DNA of 64,000 bases from Arthrobacter sp. B3I9. GTDB lineage: Bacteria > Actinomycetota > Actinomycetes > Actinomycetales > Micrococcaceae. Every line of letters starts with the position of its first letter. The first letter of the stretch is position 1. The stretch spans positions 186,001 to 250,000 of the forward strand of contig NZ_JAUSYO010000001.1 of the NCBI RefSeq assembly GCF_030816935.1, given 5' to 3'. The position numbers and the translations under genes are program-made. Below the pieces are notes generated by a model, which did no database searches, had not been told where the DNA came from, and saw only the letters and a program-made list of their open reading frames with translations. Positions 17,193 to 25,452 of this stretch are shown here, piece after piece.

Positions 17193-18116
17193 TCAGCCGC
17201 CCCGGTAGGACTGGATGAGGGAGGTGATGACCAGGCCCCAGCCGTCAACGAGGACAAAGAGCAGAATCTTGAACGGCAGCGACACCATGACCGGCGGAAG
17301 CATCATCATGCCCATCGACATCAGCGCGGCGGAGACGATGATGTCGATAATCAGGAACGGGATGAAGATGACGAATCCGATGACGAACGCAGCCCGCAGT
17401 TCGGAGATCATGAACGCCGGGATCAGGGTGGTCAGCGGGACGGAAGCCATGTCGGCGGGGTTCTCCATGCCGGCGGCGCGGGTCATCAGGGCTACGTCTT
17501 CCTGCCGGGTGTGCGCTCCCATGAATGTCTGCAGGGGCCCTGAACCGGCCGCGAGCGCGCCGTTGAAGTCCAGCGTCCCGTTCAGGTAAGGCTGGACGCC
17601 ACTGGTGTTGATCTCGCCCAGCACCGGTCCCATGATGAAAAAGGTCAGGAACAGGGCCAGGCCGGCGAGGACCTGGTTGGGCGGGATGTTCGGCAAGGCC
17701 AGCGCGTTGCGGGTCATGGCCAGGACGACGAAGATTTTCGTGAACGAGGTCATCATCAGCAGTAGTGCCGGGGCGACCGAGAGCAAGGTGATGCCGATGA
17801 GCGTGGTGACCGCCGTGGACGGCGAACCGTCGGCGCCGTTGATGGAGATGGAGGGCGCGGCCGGCGCCGTCGCCGGGCTGGACGGACCGGCGGGATCCGC
17901 CGGGTCGGCAGGGGCGGCCGGGCTGACGTTCTGGACGCCTCCGGGCGCAACAAGGCCGGGCGTGTAGGCCGGGGCGGTCGGCGAGGGGGCCGGCATGGCG
18001 GGTGCGGCGTGGGCCGGCGCTGGCGCGGTCAGCATGAGCGCGAGCGCGGCCAGAAGAGCGACGGCAAGCAGCGCTGCAAATTGTGCCACCCGCGACGCCG
18101 GGGCGGTGGCGTTCAA
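17193..18116 (-). CDS. fliP: Flagellar export gate protein FliP, with signal peptide and long linker
   Basis: The protein has 307 residues. The start appears to be TTG 18116, overlapping the fliO stop as TTGA. A signal-peptide-like segment (residues 12-38) is followed by about 60 residues rich in Pro and Ala, longer than in most FliP. The conserved core then starts at SPSTAVTTLIGITLLSVAPALL. Family motifs MTSFTKIFVVLAMTRNAL and LPNIPPNQVLAGLALFLT are intact. Five FliP subunits line the export channel. Confidence 0.95.
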   Translation of the reverse strand: MNATAPASRVAQFAALLAVALLAALALMLTAPAPAHAAPAMPAPSPTAPAYTPGLVAPGGVQNVSPAAPADPADPAGPSSPATAPAAPSISINGADGSPSTAVTTLIGITLLSVAPALLLMMTSFTKIFVVLAMTRNALALPNIPPNQVLAGLALFLTFFIMGPVLGEINTSGVQPYLNGTLDFNGALAAGSGPLQTFMGAHTRQEDVALMTRAAGMENPADMASVPLTTLIPAFMISELRAAFVIGFVIFIPFLIIDIIVSAALMSMGMMMLPPVMVSLPFKILLFVLVDGWGLVITSLIQSYRGG

Positions 18117-18568
18117 CCGAGGAGTCCCTTCCGGGCTGCCGCTGCCGCCTGCCGCCAGGTGTCCGCGGACAGGAACGACCCCGGGGGCGGCCCGGCCGGT
18201 CCGCGTCCCTGACGGCGCCGGCGCATCACGGGGGCGGGATCGTCGGCGGAAGCCTCGGCGAGCTTGAGGGCGAAGACCCTCCCGTTTTCCGGGGCGGCCT
18301 CCGCCTCAGCCTCCGCTACGGGGGCGTCGGAGGTGTGCAGGACGTTGACGGAATGTTCGGTCACGCCGAGCAGGAAGCGTTTTCCGTCCGTTTCGACGAC
18401 GACGACGGCGGACTTCTGCCCCAGACCGCGGCGGGAGACGACGTTGAGGACGTCCCCGGTCCGGGGACCCCGCTGGGAGCCGGCCACCCTGCGCTGGATG
18501 ATCCAGAGCAGCGCGACAACGGCTCCGAGCGACAGGATCACCCGGACGGCGAGCATGAGGGCGTCCAC
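18113..18568 (-). CDS. fliO: Flagellar biosynthesis protein FliO
   Basis: The protein has 151 residues from GTG 18568, 1 base after the fliN stop. One N-terminal membrane helix (LAVRVILSLGAVVALLWIIQ) is followed by the small conserved FliO domain (VLNVVSRRGLGQKSAVVVVE, KRFLLGVTEHSVNVL). The tail is basic (RRRRQGRG). FliO assists FliP assembly. Position between fliN and fliP supports the call, since sequence conservation in this family is low. Confidence 0.85.
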   Translation of the reverse strand: MDALMLAVRVILSLGAVVALLWIIQRRVAGSQRGPRTGDVLNVVSRRGLGQKSAVVVVETDGKRFLLGVTEHSVNVLHTSDAPVAEAEAEAAPENGRVFALKLAEASADDPAPVMRRRRQGRGPAGPPPGSFLSADTWRQAAAAARKGLLG

Positions 18569-18569
18569 T

Positions 18570-19274
18570 TTAGCCGAGACCCTCTGCGACGTCGAGAATG
18601 CGGGTGATCTTGACGGCGTAGTCCTGGTCGACGACGACGATCTCGCCGTGGGCGATCAGGCGGCCGTTGAGCATGATGTCCGCCGGGGCACCGGCGGAAC
18701 GGTCGAGTTCGATGATTTTTCCCGGTTCCAGGTCCAGGACGTCGCGCACCGACAACCGGGTGTGGCCGATCGCGACGGTGAGCGCCATTTCAACGTTGTG
18801 GATGCGGTTCAGCTTCCGCGCGGAGACCGGCGTCGGCTGGGCGCCGCCGCCGTTGTTGACGGTTCCCTGTGTCCGGATGCGGATAGCGAACCAGCCGGCT
18901 GCGGTCCCGCCCGAGATCAGCTCGAACACGACCGATTCTGCGTCGGTGAACAATGCTGCGGCGTCCTGCCTGCGGGGTTCCCCGAGCACCCCCGCCCCCA
19001 GCACGGAGGCAGCGTGCTCCAGGGCCGGGCGGAGGATGTCGGCGGAGGAGATGAGGGCCGAGTCGGCACCCGCGGCTTCAGCCAGGAATGAGGTGTCCGG
19101 CAGGATCAGGCCCAGGTCCGCGGTGGCCGATCCGACAAACGTGGCAGTAATTGCCTCATGGGTCCGCCCCTCCAGCACCGTGCGGTCGGCCAGGACGGCG
19201 CTGCCGTAGGGCAGCGGTGTGGGGAGCTTCTCGGCCAGGGCGGCCACGGCAGCGGAGTGCAGTGCGGTACTCAT
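18570..19274 (-). CDS. fliN: Flagellar switch protein FliN with N-terminal extension (FliY-like)
   Basis: The protein has 234 residues, about 100 longer than classical FliN. The last 80 residues are the SpoA/FliN domain (VEMALTVAIGHTRLSVRDVL, ELDRSAGAPADIMLNGRLIA, GEIVVVDQDYAVKITRIL). The first 140 residues resemble the CheC-like part of FliY, but the CheC phosphatase E..N pair appears as EHAA in LRPALEHAASVLG. That activity is therefore probably absent. ATG 19274 overlaps the fliM stop. The protein forms the base of the C-ring. Confidence 0.92.
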   Translation of the reverse strand: MSTALHSAAVAALAEKLPTPLPYGSAVLADRTVLEGRTHEAITATFVGSATADLGLILPDTSFLAEAAGADSALISSADILRPALEHAASVLGAGVLGEPRRQDAAALFTDAESVVFELISGGTAAGWFAIRIRTQGTVNNGGGAQPTPVSARKLNRIHNVEMALTVAIGHTRLSVRDVLDLEPGKIIELDRSAGAPADIMLNGRLIAHGEIVVVDQDYAVKITRILDVAEGLG

Positions 19275-20221
19275 TGGATTTTCTCCTCGATGGAAACGAT
19301 GACGGCGGCGAGACGGGAGCCGTTGGTGCCGGCAGACGCCTGGGCAAGCCTGTGGCCGTCTACGACGACGTTGAAGGGGGCCGTGGTGGAATGGGGCAAG
19401 GGAAGCACGTCGCCGACCGAGAGGTTCAGGATGGTCGCCGGCCTTACGACGGCCGGGGCGAGCTCAAGGGATACTTCGACCGGCACCTGCGACAGCTGCG
19501 CCCGGACCTGCGTCTTGGGATCCCGGCTGGACTTGGCGGCAGCACCGGCGTTCAGGTGCGGCATCAGCACCCCCGCCGGGATGGCCAGGGTGGCCGCCGC
19601 GGCGGAATCTCCCACCTTGATCGTGAAGGCGGCCACGATCATCAGGTCGGACGGCGCTGCGGCCTGGGCGAACTGGGAGTTGAACTGGATGGAACCTAGC
19701 TCGACGGGGGCAGTGAGCATCGCGCCGAACGAGTAGCGGAGGTCCTCCAGGGCGTTTTCCATCAGGTGCCTGACCAGGGCCTGCTCGATCGGAGTGAACG
19801 CGGTCCGCTCCAGATGCTGCTGGGTTCCGGAGCCGCCGAGCATGTTCGAGATCCAGGAGAGGGCGGCGGTGATGGGGAACTGGATGACGGCACGGGCGTC
19901 CATGCCTTCAAAGACGCAGAGCACCATGGCGGTCGACGGCGGCAGCGACGCCGAGTAGTCGTCGTACGTCTGCATGAGGACGTTGTCGCAGGTGATCTGG
20001 GTTTTCACCCTGATCTTGGCGGTCGACTGCGTGCCCCACTGGCGCGCGAACGTTTCGAAGGCCATTTCCAGGACGCGGCTGTGTTCTCGAGCGAGGGTGG
20101 TGGGACGGCTGAAGTCATAGACCTCAACGATTTTCGGATACTGGGACGCGGCCCCGTAGGGCGCGGGATCGGTCAATGCCGTCACGCTCGGTACTTTCGG
20201 TTTAGTCGGTTCATGGGTCAA
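19271..20221 (-). CDS. fliM: Flagellar motor switch protein FliM, without the usual CheY-binding peptide
   Basis: The protein has 316 residues from TTG 20221, 13 bases after motB. A GTG at residue 13 is another possible start. The middle domain is clear (VYDFSRPTTLAREHSRVLEMAFETFARQW), as is the C-terminal SpoA domain (LNLSVGDVLPLPHSTTAPFNVVVDGH). The N-terminal LSQxEIDxLL peptide that binds phosphorylated CheY in most FliM is not present in any start choice. FliM joins the FliG ring to FliN and controls rotation direction. Confidence 0.93.
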   Translation of the reverse strand: MTHEPTKPKVPSVTALTDPAPYGAASQYPKIVEVYDFSRPTTLAREHSRVLEMAFETFARQWGTQSTAKIRVKTQITCDNVLMQTYDDYSASLPPSTAMVLCVFEGMDARAVIQFPITAALSWISNMLGGSGTQQHLERTAFTPIEQALVRHLMENALEDLRYSFGAMLTAPVELGSIQFNSQFAQAAAPSDLMIVAAFTIKVGDSAAAATLAIPAGVLMPHLNAGAAAKSSRDPKTQVRAQLSQVPVEVSLELAPAVVRPATILNLSVGDVLPLPHSTTAPFNVVVDGHRLAQASAGTNGSRLAAVIVSIEEKIQ

Positions 20222-20234
20222 TCGCTGGGTTCTG

Positions 20235-21038
20235 CTAGTGGACGCGGGCCTGGAGGACCTGTGGAATCAGGGCACGGATTTTGTCCGGCTGGTCAGACAG
20301 GACCACAACGTCCACGCGCCGGTTCTCCATGTGTTCGGCTTCGGTGGCATCCTGGTTCACCTGCCGGGCCGAGCCGTAGCCGACGGCGCCGATCCGGTTG
20401 CCGGCGACCCCTCCGGATTCGACGAGGGTGCGCAGGACCGCCGTGGCCCGCGCCCCGGACAGCTCCCAGGTGGAGGCATAGGCGGTGATGCCGTTGGCGG
20501 CGTGGCCCTCGACGGCGATCTCCTCCGGAATCGGTGCCAGCACCGGAGCGATGGCGCCGAGGATGCTCAGCGTCTGGGGCTGCAGCACCGGGCTGTCCGG
20601 CAGGAAGTAGGACTGCGAGCCCACTAGTTTGACGGTCAGGCCGCGCTGGTCGATGACGAAGGAAACCGTTCCGGCCAGGCCCTGCGCCGTGAGGTTGGCG
20701 TTCATGTGCTCTTTGAGGGCAGCCAGCTGGTCGACCTCCTTCTCGGCCACCTGCAGGTCAGTGAACCCCTCGGCGTTCATGTCGACCTGCGTCGCCGGGA
20801 CGACGGTGCCTTCAGCCGTATCGACCTTGCCTTCGTTAACCGTCCCGAAACCGGTGGCCAGGGAGTTGCGAAGCTTTTCATACTTTTCCACGTCCACCGA
20901 CGACATCGCGAACAGCACAATGAACAGGCACATCAGGACGGTCACCATGTCCATGTAGGAGGCCATCCACCGTTCGTCGACGTGGTGTTCCTCCGTCTCG
21001 CCGCGGGTGGCGCGGCCCCTCCCCCGGCCCCGGCTCAT
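20235..21038 (-). CDS. motB: Flagellar stator protein MotB
   Basis: The protein has 267 residues. A basic N-terminus precedes the single membrane helix WMASYMDMVTVLMCLFIVLF, in which Asp30 is the expected proton-carrying residue. The C-terminal OmpA-like peptidoglycan-binding domain includes IAVEGHAANGITAYASTWEL and RIGAVGYGSARQ. MotB anchors the stator to the wall. ATG 21038 overlaps the motA stop as ATGA. Confidence 0.96.
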   Translation of the reverse strand: MSRGRGRGRATRGETEEHHVDERWMASYMDMVTVLMCLFIVLFAMSSVDVEKYEKLRNSLATGFGTVNEGKVDTAEGTVVPATQVDMNAEGFTDLQVAEKEVDQLAALKEHMNANLTAQGLAGTVSFVIDQRGLTVKLVGSQSYFLPDSPVLQPQTLSILGAIAPVLAPIPEEIAVEGHAANGITAYASTWELSGARATAVLRTLVESGGVAGNRIGAVGYGSARQVNQDATEAEHMENRRVDVVVLSDQPDKIRALIPQVLQARVH

Positions 21039-21877
21039 GCAGCGGCCTTCAGCTTGTCTTTCCTGCCATCCTGGGCCGTGCCCTTGGTGTCATTCTTGCC
21101 GCCGGATGATCCGGCTTTGCCGGCTTTGAGCGTGTGCGGCGGGACCATGGATTTAAGGCGCTCCCGCAACAGCAGCGGCTGGGAGCCGGCCTGGACGGCC
21201 AGGACGCCTTCCATGAGCAGCGTCATCCGGTCCAGTTCGAGTTCGGAGATTTTTGCGAGCCGGTCCGCAAGCGGCAGCCACAGGAAGTTCGCGCTGAGCA
21301 GCCCCCACAGGGTCGCGACGAAGGCACTGGCGATCATCGGGCCCAGGTTTGAGGGGTCGGAAAGGTTTTCCAGGACATGGGTGAGTGAGACAACGGTGCC
21401 GATGATGCCGATGGTGGGGGCATATCCGCCAAGGGATCTGAAGAACTTCGAGGCGGTCTGGTCCGAGACCTTTTTGGAGTGGATCTCATCCTCCAGCATG
21501 AGGCGAAGCTCGTCGCCGTCGGTCCCGTCGGCAATGTTCTGCAAGGCTCCGGCAAGGAAACTGTCCTTGGTCTCCTGGGCGTCTGCTTCCAGGGAGAGCA
21601 GGCCTTCGCTCCGGGCCTTCTCGGCCAGGGTAACCACCTGGTCGATGCTGTCCAGCGGTGCCACGGTCCGGCCTTTGACGGCTGCCGGAATGGACTTGAA
21701 CGCGTGGAGCGTGCTCTTGAGCGTGGAGCCTGCCAGGCCGACGGCCAACGTTGCGCCGAAGACCAGGACCATGGGCGGGAGTAGAAGGAGGCTTTCCACA
21801 TGGCCGCCTTCCATGGTGACCATGGCGAAGACGGAACCGAACGCGAGCAGGATGCCGATGAGTGTTGCTGGATCCAT
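21035..21877 (-). CDS. motA: Flagellar stator protein MotA
   Basis: The protein has 280 residues with four membrane segments in the MotA pattern: two near the N-terminus and two in the C-terminal half. The segment TIGIIGTVVSLTHVLENLSDP precedes TM3. A charged cytoplasmic loop between TM2 and TM3 should contact FliG. The C-terminus is basic (GGKNDTKGTAQDGRKDKLK). It starts 5 bases after flbD and overlaps motB. MotA and MotB together conduct the ions that drive rotation. Confidence 0.95.
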   Translation of the reverse strand: MDPATLIGILLAFGSVFAMVTMEGGHVESLLLLPPMVLVFGATLAVGLAGSTLKSTLHAFKSIPAAVKGRTVAPLDSIDQVVTLAEKARSEGLLSLEADAQETKDSFLAGALQNIADGTDGDELRLMLEDEIHSKKVSDQTASKFFRSLGGYAPTIGIIGTVVSLTHVLENLSDPSNLGPMIASAFVATLWGLLSANFLWLPLADRLAKISELELDRMTLLMEGVLAVQAGSQPLLLRERLKSMVPPHTLKAGKAGSSGGKNDTKGTAQDGRKDKLKAAA

Positions 21878-21882
21878 CGTGG

Positions 21883-22173
21883 TTACTTTCTGGGTGTTTG
21901 CGGTGCAGGATCTTGGCTACGGCCGTCCGCCGCGTGGACGATGCTGAGGCCCGGTCCTGTACCCGCGGGAGCGGACGTCATGTCCCGGGCCATCCTGATC
22001 ACACTGGCCCGGTAGGCGGTGATCAGGTCGATGACCTCACCCATGGACTCGGTCACGATGTAGGTGGCGCTGTCTGCGAGGTGGAGAGTGGTGTCTGGGC
22101 TGGCGTAGATGCGCTCAATTAGGTCAGGGTTGATCGCAAACTGAGTGCGGTCCAACCGGGTGACGACGATCAT
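21883..22173 (-). CDS. flbD: FlbD/SwrD-family flagellar protein
   Basis: ATG 22173 with an AAGGA box gives 96 residues starting MIVVTRLDRTQFAINPDLIE, the FlbD signature; a longer open frame upstream lacks a ribosome-binding site. Its Bacillus relative SwrD raises motor torque through MotAB, and here it directly precedes motA. It is the first gene of a long operon. The sigma28-like promoter at 22221-22247 lies 48 bases upstream. Confidence 0.88.
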   Translation of the reverse strand: MIVVTRLDRTQFAINPDLIERIYASPDTTLHLADSATYIVTESMGEVIDLITAYRASVIRMARDMTSAPAGTGPGLSIVHAADGRSQDPAPQTPRK

Positions 22174-22220
22174 GGCTCTTCCTTCACGAGGCGCTGCCGG
22201 TGTTCGGCTGCCTCTTTGCA

Positions 22221-22247
22221 CTGTCGGCAGCAGACGGGCCGTCGTAA
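22221..22247 (-). promoter_or_regulatory. Sigma28-like promoter before flbD-motA-...-flhA
   Basis: On the minus strand TTAC (22244-22247), 15 bases, then GCCGACAG (22221-22228). The same layout precedes flgB, flagellin and flgN. It resembles the FliA/WhiG/SigD consensus TAAA-N15-GCCGATAA in its -10 half. It lies between the flgE terminator and the flbD start. Confidence 0.55.
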
Positions 22248-22268
22248 GGCAAAGAGGCGCACGAAAAT

Positions 22269-22308
22269 AGCGGCCCCCTCCGAGCAGCGGTCGGAGGAGA
22301 GGGCCGCT
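22269..22308 (-). terminator. Strong hairpin terminator after flgE
   Basis: AGCGGCCC (22269-22276) pairs with GGGCCGCT (22301-22308) and CCTCCGA pairs with TCGGAGG inside it, with a 7-base loop and a 3-base bulge. On the minus strand the stem is followed by ATTTTCG. It separates the flgB-flgE operon from the flbD operon. Confidence 0.7.
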
Positions 22309-22323
22309 CCTGTTTTCGGCGCG

Positions 22324-23493
22324 TTAGCGCTTCAGGTTCGTCAACTCGTTCAGGACCTCGTCGGAGGTGGTGATGATGCGGGCATTCGCCTGGAAGCCGC
22401 GCTGGGCGACAATCAGGTTGGTGAATTCCTGGGACAGGTCCACGTTGGACATTTCTAGGGACCCTGCAGCGATCGACCCGAAGCCGCCGTTGCCCGCGGT
22501 GCCAAGGACGGCCCCGCCGGAGTTGGCGGTGATCCGGTATTCGGAGTTGCCGGCCTTTTCCAGGCCGGCCGGGTTGGTGAATTTGGCCATCGCGACCTGT
22601 GCCACCGGCTGCTTCGCTCCGTTGCTGAACGATCCGATGACGGTGCCGTCCTTGGAGATGGAGAAGGATTCCAGTGTGCCGGCCGCGCGGCCGTCCTGGC
22701 TGTCGATCACGGCGGAAGTCATTCCGGTGAAGCCCGTCATCCGGGTCAGGTCGACGGTGATGCCGCCAACGGCCATGGTTCCCCCGGAGGTCATCTGCCC
22801 GGCGGCGAACGCCATCGACGTCGTCCCCGTGTTGCCGGCCGCGTCCCTGCCGGTGACGTTCCAGCCGGCGGCCGTGCGGGTGAACTTCAGGTCCAGAGGG
22901 GTCATGTTCCCGGTGCTGTCGAAGACGTTGACCTGGCGGTCCAGGACGGTGCCGGCGGCCGCTTCGTCCGGGACGTTGCCCGCTACTCCTGCCGCCGTGG
23001 TGGCGCGGGCCGGAGACACGGCCGTAGAGGAGACCGTGATCTCGGAGAGCGGCCCGCCGACGGGCACCACGCCGTTCACGGCGGCCCAGCCCTGGAGGAC
23101 GGCGCCGTCGGCGGTGACGAGACGGCCGGAAGCGTCGGGGCTGAAAGCCCCGGCCCGGGTGTAGAGCTGCTGGCCGCCCACGTTGACGGCGAAGAACCCG
23201 TCACCGGAAATCATCATGTCTGTCGCTTTGCCTGTTGCCTGGGCGGAGCCCTGGTTGAAGTTGGTGGCGATGCCGGCAACCTGCACGCCGAGGCCCACCT
23301 GCGCCGGGTTGGTGCCGCCGTCGGTGCCGGGCGCACCGGCACCCTTGGTCAGCTGCGAGAGGGTGTCCTGGAACTGAACGGAGGAGGACTTGAACCCGGC
23401 GGTGTTGACGTTGGCGATGTTGTTGCCGGTGACGTCAAGCATGGTCTGGTGCGAGCGGAGGCCGGAGATGCCGGAGTACAGGGAACGGAGCAT
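22324..23493 (-). CDS. flgE: Flagellar hook protein FlgE
   Basis: ATG 23493 with an AAAGG box gives 389 residues beginning MLRSLYSGISGLRSHQTML; the frame is open 20 codons further back without support. The N-terminal rod/hook signature DVTGNNIANVNTAGFKSSS and the C-terminal heptad region (NVDLSQEFTNLIVAQRGFQA) are both intact. FlgE polymerises into the hook. It is the last gene of the flgB operon and is followed by a strong terminator. Confidence 0.96.
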   Translation of the reverse strand: MLRSLYSGISGLRSHQTMLDVTGNNIANVNTAGFKSSSVQFQDTLSQLTKGAGAPGTDGGTNPAQVGLGVQVAGIATNFNQGSAQATGKATDMMISGDGFFAVNVGGQQLYTRAGAFSPDASGRLVTADGAVLQGWAAVNGVVPVGGPLSEITVSSTAVSPARATTAAGVAGNVPDEAAAGTVLDRQVNVFDSTGNMTPLDLKFTRTAAGWNVTGRDAAGNTGTTSMAFAAGQMTSGGTMAVGGITVDLTRMTGFTGMTSAVIDSQDGRAAGTLESFSISKDGTVIGSFSNGAKQPVAQVAMAKFTNPAGLEKAGNSEYRITANSGGAVLGTAGNGGFGSIAAGSLEMSNVDLSQEFTNLIVAQRGFQANARIITTSDEVLNELTNLKR

Positions 23494-23527
23494 GGTGAAT
23501 GCCTTTCGGAAGAATGAAGCAGGAGGG

Positions 23528-23944
23528 TTAGTTGCCGATGCCGGTGAGGGCATCCAGGGCGATGCTGCTGCCGTTCACGCTCACGGCGGGCACGGACCCG
23601 GTGAAGGAGACGGAAGTTGCGGTACCCGTGACGGCGGAACCGTCCGGGCCGGCGTAAGTTACAGTCTTGCCGATTAGCGAGGCAGCTGCGGAGCGCATCT
23701 GCAGGGAGAAATCCTGCCCTGACGTGCTCTCCAGGGAGGTGAGCTTTTCCATCATGGCCAGCTGGGTGGTCTGCCCGATCATGGCGTTCGTATCCATCGG
23801 CGAGGACGGGTCCTGGTTCTTGAGCTGGATGACAAGCATGTTCATGAACATGTCCGCGTCCATGGTCTGCTTCGGCGCGCGGGTGGGTGCCATCGACTGG
23901 ACACCCTGGGCGGGAACGGTCGAAGCGACGGGGGTTATCGGCAT
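23528..23944 (-). CDS. flgD: Flagellar hook-cap protein FlgD
   Basis: The protein has 138 residues, short but complete for an actinobacterial-type FlgD. The conserved N-terminal core reads MFMNMLVIQLKNQDPSSPMD followed by IGQTTQLAMMEKL. The last 50 residues form a small beta-rich domain. FlgD caps the growing hook, so its place between fliK and flgE is expected. The start lies 14 bases after fliK. Confidence 0.93.
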   Translation of the reverse strand: MPITPVASTVPAQGVQSMAPTRAPKQTMDADMFMNMLVIQLKNQDPSSPMDTNAMIGQTTQLAMMEKLTSLESTSGQDFSLQMRSAAASLIGKTVTYAGPDGSAVTGTATSVSFTGSVPAVSVNGSSIALDALTGIGN

Positions 23945-23958
23945 GGTCTTCTCTCCTG

Positions 23959-25452
23959 TCAGGCCATCACATCGAGGGTGCCGTCGGTGCCGCGAAGGCC
24001 CGGGGTCACTCTGGATGCCTGACTGTTCATTGGTGACTGTCGGTTGTCGGTGGCACCGGGGTAAGCCACCGGGGCCCGGCGATTCATAAACTCGTCCCTG
24101 CTGCCGTGTCCGCCGCCGGGTTGTCCACCGGAGGGATGCCCGCCGGAAGAAAGGTCCAGGGTGGCGTTAAGTCCGGATCCAGCCAGATCGCGCTTGAGGT
24201 CCGGGAGGATCTGGCGCAGCACGTCGCGACCGTCGGGGCTGGCCGCGAAGAGTTCGACGCGGACGCCGGAGGCGCTGATGTGCGCCTGGACCGTCACGGG
24301 GCCGAGGTTTTCCGGATTCACTGCCACCGTCATGGTGTGCTCGCCCAGCCCCGCGGACGCGAGTGTAAAGACGGGGCGGGCCAGCTGCGCCGCGAACCCT
24401 GCCGGAACGGGGAGCACATGCGCCGGCGCTTGGACCGGTCCGGACGTCGTGACAGCCGGTGCCAGGGGTTGCCCGGCCACGGCCGTCACCGGGGTGCCGG
24501 CGGGAACGGCACCGACTGCCACAGCGTCTGTCCTGGGGCCGGTTCCGAGAGCTCGTTCTGCCCCGCTGAGGGCAGCAGCAGACGAGGACACCGGGGTCGG
24601 TTTGCCTGCCAACCCCGGTTCGACAACCGTGGGCGCCGTTTCGGTGACATATGCAGGGGCAGCCGCCATGGCCATTCCCGATGCGGGCTTCAGGCCGTTA
24701 TTTTCACCTTTCAGGCCGCCAGTAAGGTTGCCGGCTCCAGTCAGCGGGTGCGGGGCCGGCACAGAGGCACCCACCGGGCGGGCAGCGGCATCAGGAGCTG
24801 CCGGTCCCCCAGGCACCGCCGTGAGTCGTGATGCGTCCGCCGGGACGGCTCCGGGACCTGCCGGCAGCTGGAAGACCACAGGGGCGGGCTGCGCCGGCAC
24901 CACTACGGTGTCTATCGGCGGCATGACGACCGGCGCGGCAGGCTGCGACGAGTCTACGGAAACGGCATCCGCATCCGGTGCATCACCCGGTCCTTGCCGC
25001 GGAGCGTCCTGCTTCCTCGGTTCGGCCGGAAGTACGACGACGGCCGCGGGGGCCGACGTCGGGGCCACGGCGCCTGGGAGTGCGGCGCTGGCAGTTTCGG
25101 GGGTCGCGGAAACTGTCCCGCCGAGGCTCTCTACCTCCGCCGCGGCGCCCCGCGCGTCCTTCCCCTTGTCGGCAGCGGATGATGCTGACGAGGAGCCGAC
25201 CGGCAGCTGGAAGACCGCCGGTACGGGCTGCGCCGGGTACAAGGGCTTGGGAGGTGTAGACGGTGACCCCTCCGGCGGGCTTGCCGGTGCCTCTTGGCTG
25301 CCAGGACTGGCCGGTGCAACTCCGGCTGCCCCCGGGAGTGCGGCAAGGATGGAGGAAAGCGTTCCGTCGAAGCGGTCGGCCCCCGGCGCGGCGCCCGGCG
25401 CGGCTTTCACGGTCCCCTGCGGCGGCACGGGGGCCGTCGTCACGGTGTTCAT
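23959..25452 (-). CDS. fliK: Flagellar hook-length control protein FliK
   Basis: The protein has 497 residues. About 350 residues of Pro/Ala/Gly/Val-rich sequence, including repeated PVVFQLPAG-type segments, form the ruler. The compact C-terminal domain contains TMTVAVNPENLGPVTVQ and GVRVELFAASPDGRDVLRQ, the family core that contacts FlhB. ATG 25452 overlaps the stop of the NlpC/P60 gene as ATGA. The low-complexity ruler explains the long open frames on the opposite strand. Confidence 0.9.
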   Translation of the reverse strand: MNTVTTAPVPPQGTVKAAPGAAPGADRFDGTLSSILAALPGAAGVAPASPGSQEAPASPPEGSPSTPPKPLYPAQPVPAVFQLPVGSSSASSAADKGKDARGAAAEVESLGGTVSATPETASAALPGAVAPTSAPAAVVVLPAEPRKQDAPRQGPGDAPDADAVSVDSSQPAAPVVMPPIDTVVVPAQPAPVVFQLPAGPGAVPADASRLTAVPGGPAAPDAAARPVGASVPAPHPLTGAGNLTGGLKGENNGLKPASGMAMAAAPAYVTETAPTVVEPGLAGKPTPVSSSAAALSGAERALGTGPRTDAVAVGAVPAGTPVTAVAGQPLAPAVTTSGPVQAPAHVLPVPAGFAAQLARPVFTLASAGLGEHTMTVAVNPENLGPVTVQAHISASGVRVELFAASPDGRDVLRQILPDLKRDLAGSGLNATLDLSSGGHPSGGQPGGGHGSRDEFMNRRAPVAYPGATDNRQSPMNSQASRVTPGLRGTDGTLDVMA

